A stretch of 64,000 nt of DNA from Shewanella donghaensis (GCF_007567505.1 NZ_CP041783.1:3844001-3908000); one strand, 5' to 3'; shown: positions 44,876-54,981, counted from the stretch's first letter. Notes: a model not told the origin generated them from the sequence alone. Numbers and translations are program-made.

Positions 44876-47701
44876 ATGGAACTGAAAAATATGTTTAAAC
44901 TTAGTGCTGTATCAGCTGCTCTTTCTGCAACATTGCTACTTGCGGGTTGCGGTGGCGATATCAATATCGATACGGGATCTCAAGAGCCTACTAATCCAAC
45001 AACACCAACAGTACCAACTGAAACAGATCAACAAATTGCTTATGGTGGCTTCGCAGAAAAAAGCACAACAATAGCGGCAGTCGATGGCAAAGAAGTGTGG
45101 GTGTTAACTGGCTCGCTTGCTCCTTCTACAGGTGCTTCAACGGTTAAAGTTGGCGGCCAGGATGGTGCAAATATCATTCTAGGTAACGATGTTGTTTGGA
45201 TGCTAGATGGTGCGGTTATCGCAGGTGGCGATAAAGCAGATTCAGTTGAGTTGTCAGTCATGCCAGGCACCAAAATTATTGGTGGCAGCGAATCCTATTT
45301 AGTGATTAGCCGTGATTCAAAAATTATGGCAGCAGGCACAGCAGAAGCGCCAATCGTATTTACTTCTCTTGAAGCTGCGCTAGGCCAAACTGGCGAAGCA
45401 GGACAATGGGGCGGTTTAGTCCTTCTTGGTAATGCGCCTGTTAACTCTTGTCCTGATTTAACCAGTTGTGATGCGGCATTTGAAGTGGGTAACCACAACT
45501 ACGGCGGTGATAACACCGAAGATAATTCAGGTGTTATTCAATACGTTCGGGTTGAGTTTGGTGGCTTTAAAATCAACGATACTCAAGAAATGAACGGTAT
45601 CAGCTTTGCCGCTGTTGGCGCAGGTACCACTGTCGACCATATTCAAATTCATAAGAATAACGATGACGGTGTTGAATTCTGGGGCGGTAACGTATCACTT
45701 TCACATGTGGTGTTAACTGAAAATTTCGATGACTCATTAGATTGGACCAACGGTTGGCAAGGTAGTGCCCAGCACGTTTATATTCGTCAAGAAGATAATG
45801 GTTCAAACCGCGGTATTGAAGGCGACAGTAATAGCAGCGCTGATGCAGCGCCACAGTCAATGCCTACATTGGCTAACTTCACCATTCAGGTGGCTAACGG
45901 CACTCACAGTGGCGGCGATGATGCAGAAGGTATTTTACTGCGTAAAGGCACAGCGGTTAATGCTTACAACATGCTGGTTAAAGGCGATGTGGATTCAGGC
46001 GAATGTTTAGAAATCAACGGCGACAACACGGTTGATACAGCAGAAGCTGGCAATTTAAACATGCAAAACAGCTTAATCGATTGTGTTGAGCCATTTAAAA
46101 ACGCCAAGGTTGATGCAGATAAAGGCTACACCAAAGCTTATGACGTTGAAGCATGGTTTATGGCGCAAAACGGTAACTTAGCTGGCGCATCAGATTTAAC
46201 AGATTACATGCCAAACTCATCTTCTGTTGCCTTAACTGGCGGAGCGGCTGACTTAGCTAACATGGATGACCGTTTAGATGATGCCCAATATATTGGCGCA
46301 TTTGACGGAACGACTGATTGGACGATGGGCTGGACCACGGCCATTCATGATGAAACTACACCTGCACCCTCTGAATTACCCGTGTTAACGTCTTGTCCTG
46401 TAGGCACTACGGCAGAAGATGTGGTCGCCGGTCTTTATAAAGACGATAGCGTCACTTTGGTGTGTTCAATTGAAGGCAATATCACCACTAATACCACACT
46501 GCTTGCTGGTCAAAACGTGATGTACAAAGTGGATGGCGGCGCGGTGATTATCGGCGGCGATAAGACTGATTCGGCGACATTAGCGATTCAAGCAGGTACG
46601 CAGATTTTTGCGACAGATAACAGCTACATTGCAGTGAGTCGTGGCTCTAAAATTATGGCCCAAGGCAGTGCAGAGCATCCAATTACTATGACCTCTCAGC
46701 AAGATGTGATTGCTGGCGCAGAAGGCGAGCGTGGTCAATGGGGTGGTTTAGTTATTCTGGGTAATGGCGAAACCAATAAGTGTCCTGATAAAGACAATTG
46801 TGATGTGTCATTTGAAGTGGGCGACTTCCCATATGGCGGTAACGACAATGCAGATAACAGCGGTCAAATTAGCTACGTAGTAGTTAAATACGCTGGTTTC
46901 AAAGTCAATGATACTCAAGAAATGAACGGTATCTCATTTGCGGCAGTGGGCAGCGGAACCCAAGTTGACCATATTCAAGTCCATGCAAATGGTGATGATG
47001 GTGTTGAATTCTGGGGCGGCGCGGTCAACCTGAAATATGTTTACCTGACAGACAACTTCGATGACAGCTTAGATTGGACTAATGGCTGGCAGGGTAAAGC
47101 ACAATATGTGTATATCACCCATGAAGACGGACAAGCTAACCGTGGTATTGAAGGCGATAGCCATAAAGGCACAGACGACACGCCAGTTTCAAACCCAACT
47201 ATCTCTAACGTGACCATTCTTCCTGGTACTGATATTGAAAATGCCAGTGGCGATAAAGGTGAAGGTATTATTCTTCGTGTTGCTACTCGTGCGTCACTTC
47301 ATAACGTTCTAGTACAAGGTCGTAAAGGCTCAACTTCTGAAACTGAAACGGGTGAGTGTCTAGAACTTGATGGTACTTACGCAGGTCTTGTTACCAACGT
47401 TAATGATGAAACATTAGTGATGTCTCACTCGGTTATCGATTGTAACGAACCTTTCAAATACAGCTCTGACAATGTTGATACAGCTGACGCTGTTGATACT
47501 GAGGCGTGGTTCCTAGCACAGACGGGTAACTCAACTACTGCAGTGACATTAACCGACGGTATGCCAGCGGGTACTGACACTGTGTTACTGGGTACGGGTC
47601 TTGATATGAGCACGACTGACACCTTCTTCGAAGCAACTGATTTCATCGGCGCATTCGATGGTCAGACAGATTGGCGTCAAGGTTGGGCTTTTATTAAATA
47701 A
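44876..47701 (+). CDS. Large surface-lipoprotein-like protein with internal tandem duplication
   Basis: 941 residues from the ATG at 44876 (GGAG six bases upstream). A lipobox LLLAGC near residue 25 predicts lipidation. Two homologous halves of about 390 residues each are visible, about 105-490 and 545-941. Each contains GGDK..DS, ISR/VSRxSKIMA, a GQWGGLVxLGN block, NDTQEMNGISFAAVG, HxNxDDGVEFWGG, NFDDSLDWTNGWQG, NRGIEGDS and an IGAFDGxTDW ending. Paired cysteines (for example CPDLTSC and CPDKDNC) are conserved between halves. The repeated short strands suggest a right-handed beta-helix. Function is unknown. It directly precedes a TonB-dependent receptor gene. Confidence 0.82.
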   Translation: MELKNMFKLSAVSAALSATLLLAGCGGDINIDTGSQEPTNPTTPTVPTETDQQIAYGGFAEKSTTIAAVDGKEVWVLTGSLAPSTGASTVKVGGQDGANIILGNDVVWMLDGAVIAGGDKADSVELSVMPGTKIIGGSESYLVISRDSKIMAAGTAEAPIVFTSLEAALGQTGEAGQWGGLVLLGNAPVNSCPDLTSCDAAFEVGNHNYGGDNTEDNSGVIQYVRVEFGGFKINDTQEMNGISFAAVGAGTTVDHIQIHKNNDDGVEFWGGNVSLSHVVLTENFDDSLDWTNGWQGSAQHVYIRQEDNGSNRGIEGDSNSSADAAPQSMPTLANFTIQVANGTHSGGDDAEGILLRKGTAVNAYNMLVKGDVDSGECLEINGDNTVDTAEAGNLNMQNSLIDCVEPFKNAKVDADKGYTKAYDVEAWFMAQNGNLAGASDLTDYMPNSSSVALTGGAADLANMDDRLDDAQYIGAFDGTTDWTMGWTTAIHDETTPAPSELPVLTSCPVGTTAEDVVAGLYKDDSVTLVCSIEGNITTNTTLLAGQNVMYKVDGGAVIIGGDKTDSATLAIQAGTQIFATDNSYIAVSRGSKIMAQGSAEHPITMTSQQDVIAGAEGERGQWGGLVILGNGETNKCPDKDNCDVSFEVGDFPYGGNDNADNSGQISYVVVKYAGFKVNDTQEMNGISFAAVGSGTQVDHIQVHANGDDGVEFWGGAVNLKYVYLTDNFDDSLDWTNGWQGKAQYVYITHEDGQANRGIEGDSHKGTDDTPVSNPTISNVTILPGTDIENASGDKGEGIILRVATRASLHNVLVQGRKGSTSETETGECLELDGTYAGLVTNVNDETLVMSHSVIDCNEPFKYSSDNVDTADAVDTEAWFLAQTGNSTTAVTLTDGMPAGTDTVLLGTGLDMSTTDTFFEATDFIGAFDGQTDWRQGWAFIK

Positions 47702-47861
47702 GGCTTATTAACACCTTCAGCATCGGGGAGTGAGTGCTCCTCGATGCTGCTTAAAGTGCGATTAGATAATCAAAATAGTTAGTTAAATTTTCCAGCAATT
47801 GTCACCGATGTTTCATACCTTAGTGGCGCGACCTGAACTGTGTACAGGATTGAAAAACGTT

Positions 47862-50534
47862 ATGAAAACCAAGCCGAGTTTTATCGCTAATAAGCTAAGC
47901 CTAGCTGTTGTCACTGCTATTTCTGCAGCCTCACTTTTTGCAACACTACCTGCTTACTCGGAAGAAACACCTGCTTACGATCCAGGTGAAGATTTCCCCA
48001 TTGAAGTCATTGCTGTGACAGGACGTTTACGTAGCTCCGCCTCAGAAGCTATGGAAGAGCGCCGTGAGCAACCTGCTGTGGTTGATATTATGGGCGCAGA
48101 CCAGATTTCTCGCACCGGAGATAGCGACGCCGCCGCAGCGCTGCGACGTGTTACTGGATTAACCCTTAAAGATGGTAAGTTCATTTATGTGCGTGGTTTA
48201 GGTGAGCGCTATTCAAGTACCTCATTGAATGGTGCGGTTGTACCATCGCCAGACCCTACCCGTAATGTGGTACCGCTAGATATGTTCCCCGCTTCAATTA
48301 TTGAATCATTATCAGTTCAAAAATCCAGTTCAGCTAGCACTCCCGCTGCATTTGGTGGTGGTCATGTTGATATTCGTACTAAATCAATTCCTGCTGACTT
48401 CTTTTTTAAGGCATCTGTTGGTGGCCGTTATAACACCAATGATAGCGATGACACTTATACCTATAACGGCGGTGGTGATGACTGGACGGGTCAAGATGAT
48501 GGTACCCGTGCAATGCCAAACAGCATTAATGATGTGACTAATCAATATGGCGGCATCAGCCCAATCGATATCGTTACGGGCTCAAATGGCACCATTGATT
48601 TTGCTAGTGCCCAGGCCATTAACCGTGGTTTAGCCAGTGATATGTATCGTGATATGACAGTATTTACCGAAAGTACCGATCCTGGGATCCGCGGCAATAT
48701 CGCCATTGGCGATCGCTGGGATATTACTGACGACATTATTTTTGGTGCCATGTCTGCAGTGTCTTATAAACAACAAGCTGAAAACTATACCAAGCGTGAA
48801 GTTGAGCTAGATGGTGATGAGAACAGCGTACAAATTGAAAACTCAAAAGACATTGTGGGCACAGACTCAATCGTGCAAATGTCTGGCATGCTTAACTTAG
48901 GTTTAGAAATTGGTTACGACCATAAAATACAGACATTTTCGACTTATTTACGCGATACATCAGATGATGTGTCAGTGGCCATAGAAGAAACCATTGATAC
49001 TATCGCTGAGCCTAATGCGTTGCAGGTTTATGATATTGCGTATGAAGAGCGAAACCTTATCAGTAACCAAATTCAAGGTGAGCATTTCTTTGAATACTTG
49101 TGGGATTTAGAAGCTAACTGGATGTATTCAAATGCCAGTTCAAAGCGTTATGCACCCAGTGAATTGTCCTACACATACAATGTAATACTTGATGATGCGG
49201 ATAACATTACTCGCCGTAACTTAAACACCCAAGATGCGCCTAAATATGTTTATAGCCGCCTTGACGATAATACCGAAAACTACAAATTTGATTTAACCCT
49301 ACCCTTTGAATTTGGCATGAATGTGCTAAAAATCAGTGGTGGTTATGAGTATTTCGAACGCACCCGTGAAAGCTTTGCCACGCGACTGGGTTTTGATGTG
49401 GGACTCAGTCCGACAGATCCCAATGGTGACATCCTAGCAGGTGACTTTGATGATATTTTCTCAGACAAGAATATTGCTGATGACTCACTTGATCTAGAAC
49501 TAAAAGATGCCTCAACTGATACTGAAGATTACGTTGCTGCGGAAATGATAGATGCAGGTTTTGTGAATCTTGATATCGATTTCGATGATGTATGGCGCTT
49601 AACCGCAGGTGTGCGTTATGAAGATTTTCGCCGCGTGACATTGCCATTAACACCAGATGGTGAGATTTCAGATGAAGGCGGCCGTTACGATATTGAAGAT
49701 TATGCTATTGCTGAAGACGGATGGTTTCCTTCATTGGCATTAACCTGGAAAGCATCAGATGTGAGTCAATGGCGCTTTGGCGCAAGTAAAACTTTGGTTC
49801 GTCCAGATTTGCGTGAAGTCGCCCCAGTGCGTTTCCAAGACCCAATTACCGGTTTTGATTTCTTCGGTAACCCAGAGCTTGAAAGCTCTGATATCTATAA
49901 CCTAGATTTACGCTGGGAATACTACTCAGAAGATGGCGCAAACCTCAGTATTGGCGGCTTTTATAAAGATGTTGATGCGCCGATTGAAGCGATTCAACGT
50001 ATCTCTGAAGCCGGTCGTCAGCTGAAGTTTTACAATGCTGAGTCAGGTTACATATACGGTCTTGAAACTGAGTTTTTACATGACTTAGGCTTTATTGGCA
50101 GTGATGGTGGAATATGGGAAGACTTCTTTGTCGCAGGTAACTTAACCTTAAGTGATTCAGAAATTGATATTGCCAGCAATGGTGAAATTGACCCAACCAA
50201 TAGCACACGCCGCATGACAGGTCACTCTGAGTGGGTTGCCAATATGCAGTTAAGCTATGATTCTGCTAATGAATCCCACAGTGCCACCCTGGTTTATAAC
50301 GTGTTCGGTGAGCGCATTGCTTATGGTGGACGTGGTGGTTTAGATGACGTGTATGAGCAACCATTCCATAGTTTAGATTTCACTTATAGCTTTTTACCGA
50401 CCGAGAGCTTTGGGGTGAAGTTTAAAGTGAAGAATATCCTCGGCGAAACGACCGAATACGACCAACAAGATGTGGTGGTATACGCGAAGGAGCCTGGAAC
50501 AGAATTCACTCTGCAGTTTGATTACCAGTATTAA
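47862..50534 (+). CDS. TonB-dependent outer-membrane receptor
   Basis: 890 residues from the ATG at 47862, where the frame begins a good signal peptide (ends LPAYS). The plug domain starts about residue 45 (VIAVTGRLRSSASEAM, DQISRTGDSDAAAALRRVTGLTL, IYVRGLGERYSSTSLNGAVVPSPDP). The C-terminal barrel ends with LQFDYQY, the usual aromatic terminus. It imports a substrate across the outer membrane using TonB energy. The plug wording resembles receptors of carbohydrate or peptide uptake rather than siderophore receptors, but the ligand is not known. With the lipoprotein gene 160 bp upstream it may form a receptor/surface-lipoprotein pair. Confidence 0.93.
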   Translation: MKTKPSFIANKLSLAVVTAISAASLFATLPAYSEETPAYDPGEDFPIEVIAVTGRLRSSASEAMEERREQPAVVDIMGADQISRTGDSDAAAALRRVTGLTLKDGKFIYVRGLGERYSSTSLNGAVVPSPDPTRNVVPLDMFPASIIESLSVQKSSSASTPAAFGGGHVDIRTKSIPADFFFKASVGGRYNTNDSDDTYTYNGGGDDWTGQDDGTRAMPNSINDVTNQYGGISPIDIVTGSNGTIDFASAQAINRGLASDMYRDMTVFTESTDPGIRGNIAIGDRWDITDDIIFGAMSAVSYKQQAENYTKREVELDGDENSVQIENSKDIVGTDSIVQMSGMLNLGLEIGYDHKIQTFSTYLRDTSDDVSVAIEETIDTIAEPNALQVYDIAYEERNLISNQIQGEHFFEYLWDLEANWMYSNASSKRYAPSELSYTYNVILDDADNITRRNLNTQDAPKYVYSRLDDNTENYKFDLTLPFEFGMNVLKISGGYEYFERTRESFATRLGFDVGLSPTDPNGDILAGDFDDIFSDKNIADDSLDLELKDASTDTEDYVAAEMIDAGFVNLDIDFDDVWRLTAGVRYEDFRRVTLPLTPDGEISDEGGRYDIEDYAIAEDGWFPSLALTWKASDVSQWRFGASKTLVRPDLREVAPVRFQDPITGFDFFGNPELESSDIYNLDLRWEYYSEDGANLSIGGFYKDVDAPIEAIQRISEAGRQLKFYNAESGYIYGLETEFLHDLGFIGSDGGIWEDFFVAGNLTLSDSEIDIASNGEIDPTNSTRRMTGHSEWVANMQLSYDSANESHSATLVYNVFGERIAYGGRGGLDDVYEQPFHSLDFTYSFLPTESFGVKFKVKNILGETTEYDQQDVVVYAKEPGTEFTLQFDYQY

Positions 50535-50741
50535 TACTGGAGATTAACAAGAGTGACAATAGGTACTGGTTTTTAGTATTTTTACTTCATCCTTTAAATG
50601 CTAAAAACGAAGTGCACAGTGTGATTGTTGGTGTTTGGAACACGCCATCCTCACACGCTTCTTTATCGGTAAACGTTATTTAAGACAACGTGGCTTAATG
50701 AAGAAGTAAGCAGTAAGAAGTTTATGATGTAAGAAGTACTA

Positions 50742-50778
50742 GGCCACTTTCTTCTGGAACAAGAAAGTGGCCTTTTTA
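50742..50778 (+). terminator. Intrinsic terminator after the receptor gene
   Basis: AGGCCACTTTCTT pairs with AAGAAAGTGGCC around a short loop, followed by five T. Confidence 0.85.
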
Positions 50779-50788
50779 TTGGCTAGCG

Positions 50789-50836
50789 CTATTAGTTATA
50801 AGTGCTATTAGTTATAAGTGCTATTAGTTATAAGAG
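50789..50836. repeat. 16-bp tandem repeat, 3 units
   Basis: GCTATTAGTTATAAGT occurs three times in a row (50789, 50805, 50821); the last unit differs at one base. Confidence 0.9.
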
Positions 50837-50882
50837 CTGTGAGGTATTAATCGCTGTTATAGCGTTGATAGTTAACAGCGGA

Positions 50883-52817
50883 TCATTCCTCATTGCTTTC
50901 GATCAGATTGCTAATGGCCCTTGATACCAGATCTTTGCGCATCATAGTAGGCGTAACGGCTTGTTCAAACCAGAAACTCATCGGCTGATCAAAGCCAATA
51001 CCATGCATATAATTGTAGATCGCCTTACGCAGTCCTTCACCGAGCATCTCATGATCGGTTTCGATAGGATCGGTAAAATCGACATCGTTTTCAGCGAATA
51101 AAACCTCAGGTCGATCGGCAAGGGTAATGCCGAACTTCTCAGGATTCATGCCCACAGGGCTGTGGATCGTGGCCACAAAACGATGCCAGTAGGCAGACTG
51201 GAAACAACCTTGTGCCATCATCTGACGCACCATTTCCAACGAATCGACTGTCTCTTGCTCGGTTTGTGATGGAAAGCCATACATTAAATATGCGTGTACC
51301 ATAATACCGGCATCACTGAAGGCTTTGGTGACTTGGGCAACTCGCTCAACACTGACGCCTTTTTTCATCAGCTTTAATAAACGATCTGACGCCACTTCAA
51401 GGCCGCCACTGACCGCGATACAACCAGAATCAGCGAGCAATTGGCAGCGTGCTTGGCTAAAGGTTCGTTCAAAACGGATATTACCCCACCAACTGATCAC
51501 CACATTGCGTTCGATTAAGCGTTTCGCAAAGGCAAATAAGGTCTTTGGCGGCAGGGCTTCATCGACAAAATGGAACCCTGTTTGTCCGGTTTCTTCAATA
51601 AGTTGCTCGATGCGATCAACCAGAATATCAGCGCCAGCAGTATCGTAGCGATCGATATAGTCCAAACTGACATCGCAAAAGCTACATTTACGCCAGTAAC
51701 AGCCATGGGCGATGGTGAGTTTATTCCAGCGTCCATCACTCCAAATACGGTGCATAGGATTGAGCATTTCACATAACGATAAATACTCGCTTAACGGCAA
51801 GCCATCGTAAATCGGCGCGCCGACTTCCACCTGTGGGATATCATGGAGCTCTGGGTTTTCATTGAAATGAACATGTGGTTGGCCGTTTTCATCCTCTGCG
51901 AGAAAATAGGTGCGCACCAGATCGTCTATTTCTCGTTTCCCTTCAAAGTACTCGAGTAGCGTGATTAACGGACGTTCACCATCATCGAGACAGATAAAGT
52001 CAACAAACTCAAACACTCGAGGATCTTTCAGGGCGCGCAGCTCAGTATTAATAAAGCCGCCACCCATAACGATAGGCAGTTCAGGATTGATGGCTTTACA
52101 GGTTTGGGCAATGCGTAAGGCGCCCAGCATATTACCGGGAAAAGGCACGGTTAATGCGACGACGCTAGGCTGGGTTTCTTCTAGATACTGCTCGACTAAT
52201 TGTTCCAAAATTTCTGAGCTGAAACTTGGCTCGTCCATTACCGTGTCGTAGAGATTATCAAAGCTTGGGTTAGCCGCGGCTAGCTTCTCGCCATAACGGC
52301 TAACTTCAAAGTAAGGGTCTACCCCTTGAGTAATAACGTTAGACAGATCATTTATAAACAGGGTCGCAAGGTATTTGGCCTTATCCTGTACGCCGAGATT
52401 ACCAAAGGCAGCTTGTAGTACATCACCAGAGACAGCTTCCATTTGAGCAATAGCGTCAAATGCAGGGCCTTCTGGTAAAAAACGGCGAGAGTTAATCCGC
52501 AGAGCAAGGCTGGGATCTTTACCCTGTAAAAAGCGAATAGCAGGCTCAACGGTGAGCTGGTAACGGTCAAATTCAGCCAGAAAGTTAAAGATAACATCAG
52601 GTAATTCATCATCTTCAAAGTGCTCGAAATTAGCTTCAACATGCTGACGAATCGCATCCAATGCTGGTGCTGTCATCATTTCCAAGAAAAGCTCAATCGC
52701 AGGATCTCGCTGCACTGCTTCATAGCCTCTCAAACGCAAAAAACCAGTCAAATAGGCTGTTGCCGGATAGGGCGTATTCAGCTGGGTCATAGGTGGAGTC
52801 ATTAGAAGAACAGTCAT
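50883..52817 (-). CDS. B12-binding-domain radical SAM protein
   Basis: I start at the ATG at 52817 (AAAGG upstream), giving 644 residues; the longer frame adds a 43-residue unsupported extension. The N-terminal half resembles a cobalamin-binding domain (SVVALTVPFPGNMLGALRIAQTCKAINPELPIVMGGGFIN near residue 225). The radical SAM core carries C373-YWRK-C378-SF-C381, a CX4CX2C spacing instead of the canonical CX3CX2C, followed by DVSLDYIDRYD. Later blocks (SGGLEVASDRLLKLMKKGV, HAYLMYGFPSQTEQE) are typical. Such enzymes often methylate unreactive carbons or rearrange substrates; this one is unassigned. No partner genes point to a pathway. Confidence 0.88.
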   Translation of the reverse strand: MTVLLMTPPMTQLNTPYPATAYLTGFLRLRGYEAVQRDPAIELFLEMMTAPALDAIRQHVEANFEHFEDDELPDVIFNFLAEFDRYQLTVEPAIRFLQGKDPSLALRINSRRFLPEGPAFDAIAQMEAVSGDVLQAAFGNLGVQDKAKYLATLFINDLSNVITQGVDPYFEVSRYGEKLAAANPSFDNLYDTVMDEPSFSSEILEQLVEQYLEETQPSVVALTVPFPGNMLGALRIAQTCKAINPELPIVMGGGFINTELRALKDPRVFEFVDFICLDDGERPLITLLEYFEGKREIDDLVRTYFLAEDENGQPHVHFNENPELHDIPQVEVGAPIYDGLPLSEYLSLCEMLNPMHRIWSDGRWNKLTIAHGCYWRKCSFCDVSLDYIDRYDTAGADILVDRIEQLIEETGQTGFHFVDEALPPKTLFAFAKRLIERNVVISWWGNIRFERTFSQARCQLLADSGCIAVSGGLEVASDRLLKLMKKGVSVERVAQVTKAFSDAGIMVHAYLMYGFPSQTEQETVDSLEMVRQMMAQGCFQSAYWHRFVATIHSPVGMNPEKFGITLADRPEVLFAENDVDFTDPIETDHEMLGEGLRKAIYNYMHGIGFDQPMSFWFEQAVTPTMMRKDLVSRAISNLIESNEE

Positions 52818-53042
52818 AGCTTGCCTTTGAATAGTAAAACTTGAGTACTCTGAACTAAACAGATTGTCAGCCCGAGCTAGGTAAAGAATCTTGTACAAAA
52901 GTGGCAGATAATACAGCTGCCAAAAAATAAGATGGGATTCTAACAAATGACCAAGGGAAAAACCCGTAAATTAGGCGGAAAGCTGATTGATTAATCATCG
53001 GAGCTTAATATGCTTTAGCGCATAAGAGGAAATATATGCAAA

Positions 53043-53071
53043 GCCACTTCCGATTAGGACAAGAAAGTGGC
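53043..53071. terminator. Degenerate copy of the 50742 terminator
   Basis: GCCACTT pairs with AAGTGGC, and the right side shares GGACAAGAAAGTGGCC with the 50742 hairpin (there GGAACAAG). No clear T run. It lies just past the stop of the minus-strand phosphatase-like gene. Confidence 0.45.
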
Positions 53072-53103
53072 CGTCCGGTTATTGCTTATTTTAATTCAAC
53101 TTA

Positions 53104-53727
53104 TTACTTATCAGCATATTTGATTTTTACATCTTCAATCAGCTTCTGCCACTGTGGGTACTTAGCATAACTTTTTTGCAAATCTCCCCAAGGCGATAGG
53201 GTATCAGCTAAGGCATCATCAGATATTGGTGATTCTTGAGTGGCTAAATACAAATAATAAAATGCCGAGGCGCGATAATTGGCAGCGCAGTGGACAAGTA
53301 CCGATTTATCTTGGTTTTGTTCCATTAGCGCAATAAATGTCTCAACATCTGCAATAGTCGGTTTTTGCCAATCGACTTCAATATTTTGATAAATCATTCC
53401 AGCATCGGATACTAGCTGAGCTTCATTTTCGATGTAATTTGAATTGTCTTTTGGGATCAAATTGATCACCAGTTCTACCCCGGATTTTTGCAGGCTTTCA
53501 AATTGTTTTGCTGTTGGCAGACCTGCAGTAATCACCTGGCTATTATTCACTTTCAGCGCTTTGATATCATCAAGCTGACTAGGGTCTATTTGCGCGGCAG
53601 CAGGGTTGACGATACCAGCGCTAAGTAGTGTGGTTGTCACTAATGTCATTAACATGGCTCCGGTCAGTTTTGTTTTTAATTTATCTATATTTTCATTAAT
53701 ATTAAAATTCATCATTGGCTTATCCAT
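53104..53727 (-). CDS. Secreted protein-tyrosine-phosphatase-like protein
   Basis: 207 residues with an N-terminal signal sequence whose hydrophobic core is near 22-40 and ends PAAAQ. The active-site-like motif is VHCAANYRASAF (H146, C147, R152), with four residues between Cys and Arg instead of the five of classic PTPs. I recall the same spacing in the DUF442/BLH-type phosphatase group. AGLPTAKQFESLQKSGVELVINL is the usual first half of these domains. The start codon is uncertain within MDKPMMNF. It lies 18 bp downstream of the aldo/keto reductase gene, probably in one operon. The periplasmic substrate is unknown. Confidence 0.78.
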   Translation of the reverse strand: MDKPMMNFNINENIDKLKTKLTGAMLMTLVTTTLLSAGIVNPAAAQIDPSQLDDIKALKVNNSQVITAGLPTAKQFESLQKSGVELVINLIPKDNSNYIENEAQLVSDAGMIYQNIEVDWQKPTIADVETFIALMEQNQDKSVLVHCAANYRASAFYYLYLATQESPISDDALADTLSPWGDLQKSYAKYPQWQKLIEDVKIKYADK

Positions 53728-53745
53728 AATTTGAGCACATAAATG

Positions 53746-54759
53746 CTACTGAAGAATAGTATTGATTGCAGCAAGTTCTGCAGGGCTAAAGTCAAGATTA
53801 TCTAGAGCTGCAACAGAGTCGATGACTTGAGCTGGGCGACTCGCGCCAACTAGGCAACTTGTGACTGCATCATTATTGAGGTTCCAGGCGATCGCCATTT
53901 GAGCTAAAGATTGATCGCGTTTTAGAGCAAGGCTGTTTAATGCTTGTACCTTAGCTAACTTTTCAGGGGTAAGATCGTTATTACCCAAATAGATTTGGTG
54001 CGCTTGTGCTGCGCGAGAATCTTCAGGTACACCTTTAAGGTATTTATCGGTAAGTACACCTTGAGCCAAAGGTGAAAATACGATGGACCCCACGCCTTCA
54101 CTTTTTAATACATCAGTTAAGCCATCTTCAATCCAGCGATCAAACATATTGTAGCGAGGCTGGTGGATCAATAATGGCGTGCCTAGCTGCTTTAAAATAC
54201 TAATAGCCTGTTGGGTTTGTGCTGGCTGATAGTTTGAAATACCGACGTACATTGCACGGCCAGATCTGACAATATAATCCAGTGCCTGCATAGTTTCTTC
54301 AATCGGTGTGTCAGTATCCATACAGTGGTGATAAAAAATATCGAAGTAATCTAAACCAGTACGTTTAAGGCTTTGATCGCAGCTGGCGATCAAATACTTC
54401 CTTGAACCGCCAATACCATAGGGTCCTGGCCACATGTCATAACCCGCTTTACTCGAAATTATCAGTTCATCGCGGTATGGGATAAAGTCTTGTTTGAATA
54501 TATTGCCAAAAGTTGATTCTGCAGCGCCATAATGCGGGCCATAATTATTGGCTAAATCAAAATGAGTGACCCCAATATCAAAGGCTGTTTGTAGAATACT
54601 TCTGGCATTTGATTGTGGATCTGATGCACCAAAATTTTGCCATAAACCTAATGAAATTTTTGGTAAGCGTATTCCACTTTGGCCACAACGTGCGTAGGCC
54701 ATGTTTTGATAACGATCTGAATTAGCGATGTATTGAGGGTTAGGCTCGTGGGTAATCAT
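53746..54759 (-). CDS. yghZ: Aldo/keto reductase, YghZ-like
   Basis: 337 residues, close to E. coli YghZ (346), which reduces L-glyceraldehyde 3-phosphate and methylglyoxal with NADPH. Shared blocks are MAYARCGQSGIRLPKISLGLWQNFG, THFDLANNYGPHYG (catalytic Asp and Tyr), ELIISSKAGYDMWPGPYG (catalytic Lys), DIFYHHC (catalytic His), PLLIHQPRYN and FSPLAQGVLT. It is cytoplasmic. AGGATGAGAA precedes the start. It is the first gene of a two-gene operon with the secreted phosphatase-like protein. Confidence 0.88.
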   Translation of the reverse strand: MITHEPNPQYIANSDRYQNMAYARCGQSGIRLPKISLGLWQNFGASDPQSNARSILQTAFDIGVTHFDLANNYGPHYGAAESTFGNIFKQDFIPYRDELIISSKAGYDMWPGPYGIGGSRKYLIASCDQSLKRTGLDYFDIFYHHCMDTDTPIEETMQALDYIVRSGRAMYVGISNYQPAQTQQAISILKQLGTPLLIHQPRYNMFDRWIEDGLTDVLKSEGVGSIVFSPLAQGVLTDKYLKGVPEDSRAAQAHQIYLGNNDLTPEKLAKVQALNSLALKRDQSLAQMAIAWNLNNDAVTSCLVGASRPAQVIDSVAALDNLDFSPAELAAINTILQ

Positions 54760-54981
54760 TTCTCATCCTACAAATGAATTAATTGGGCTGTGCTTTTAGT
54801 TAGCTACTAGTCAGCTATTAGATTATTACAGTTACTCTTTTAGTTCACCCTAAAACGAAAGTGCTTATATTCAAAAATACTAATAATTGTCATATTACCT
54901 TGTTTTTATAGTCACATTTAGGCTTTAGCTTATGCCTCCATACCAACCTTTTAAATATTTAATAAGTTAAATGGAGTAAAA

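Larger units (their letters stand above)
50535..50882. other. Intergenic region after the TonB-dependent receptor
   Basis: 348 bp. It holds the receptor terminator (50742-50778) and a 16-bp tandem repeat (50789-50836). No gene is seen. Confidence 0.6.

Noticed and set aside
47799..47861. Longer start of the TonB-dependent receptor
   Set aside because: The extra residues precede a normal signal peptide that begins at 47862; there is no supporting ribosome binding site for the TTG.
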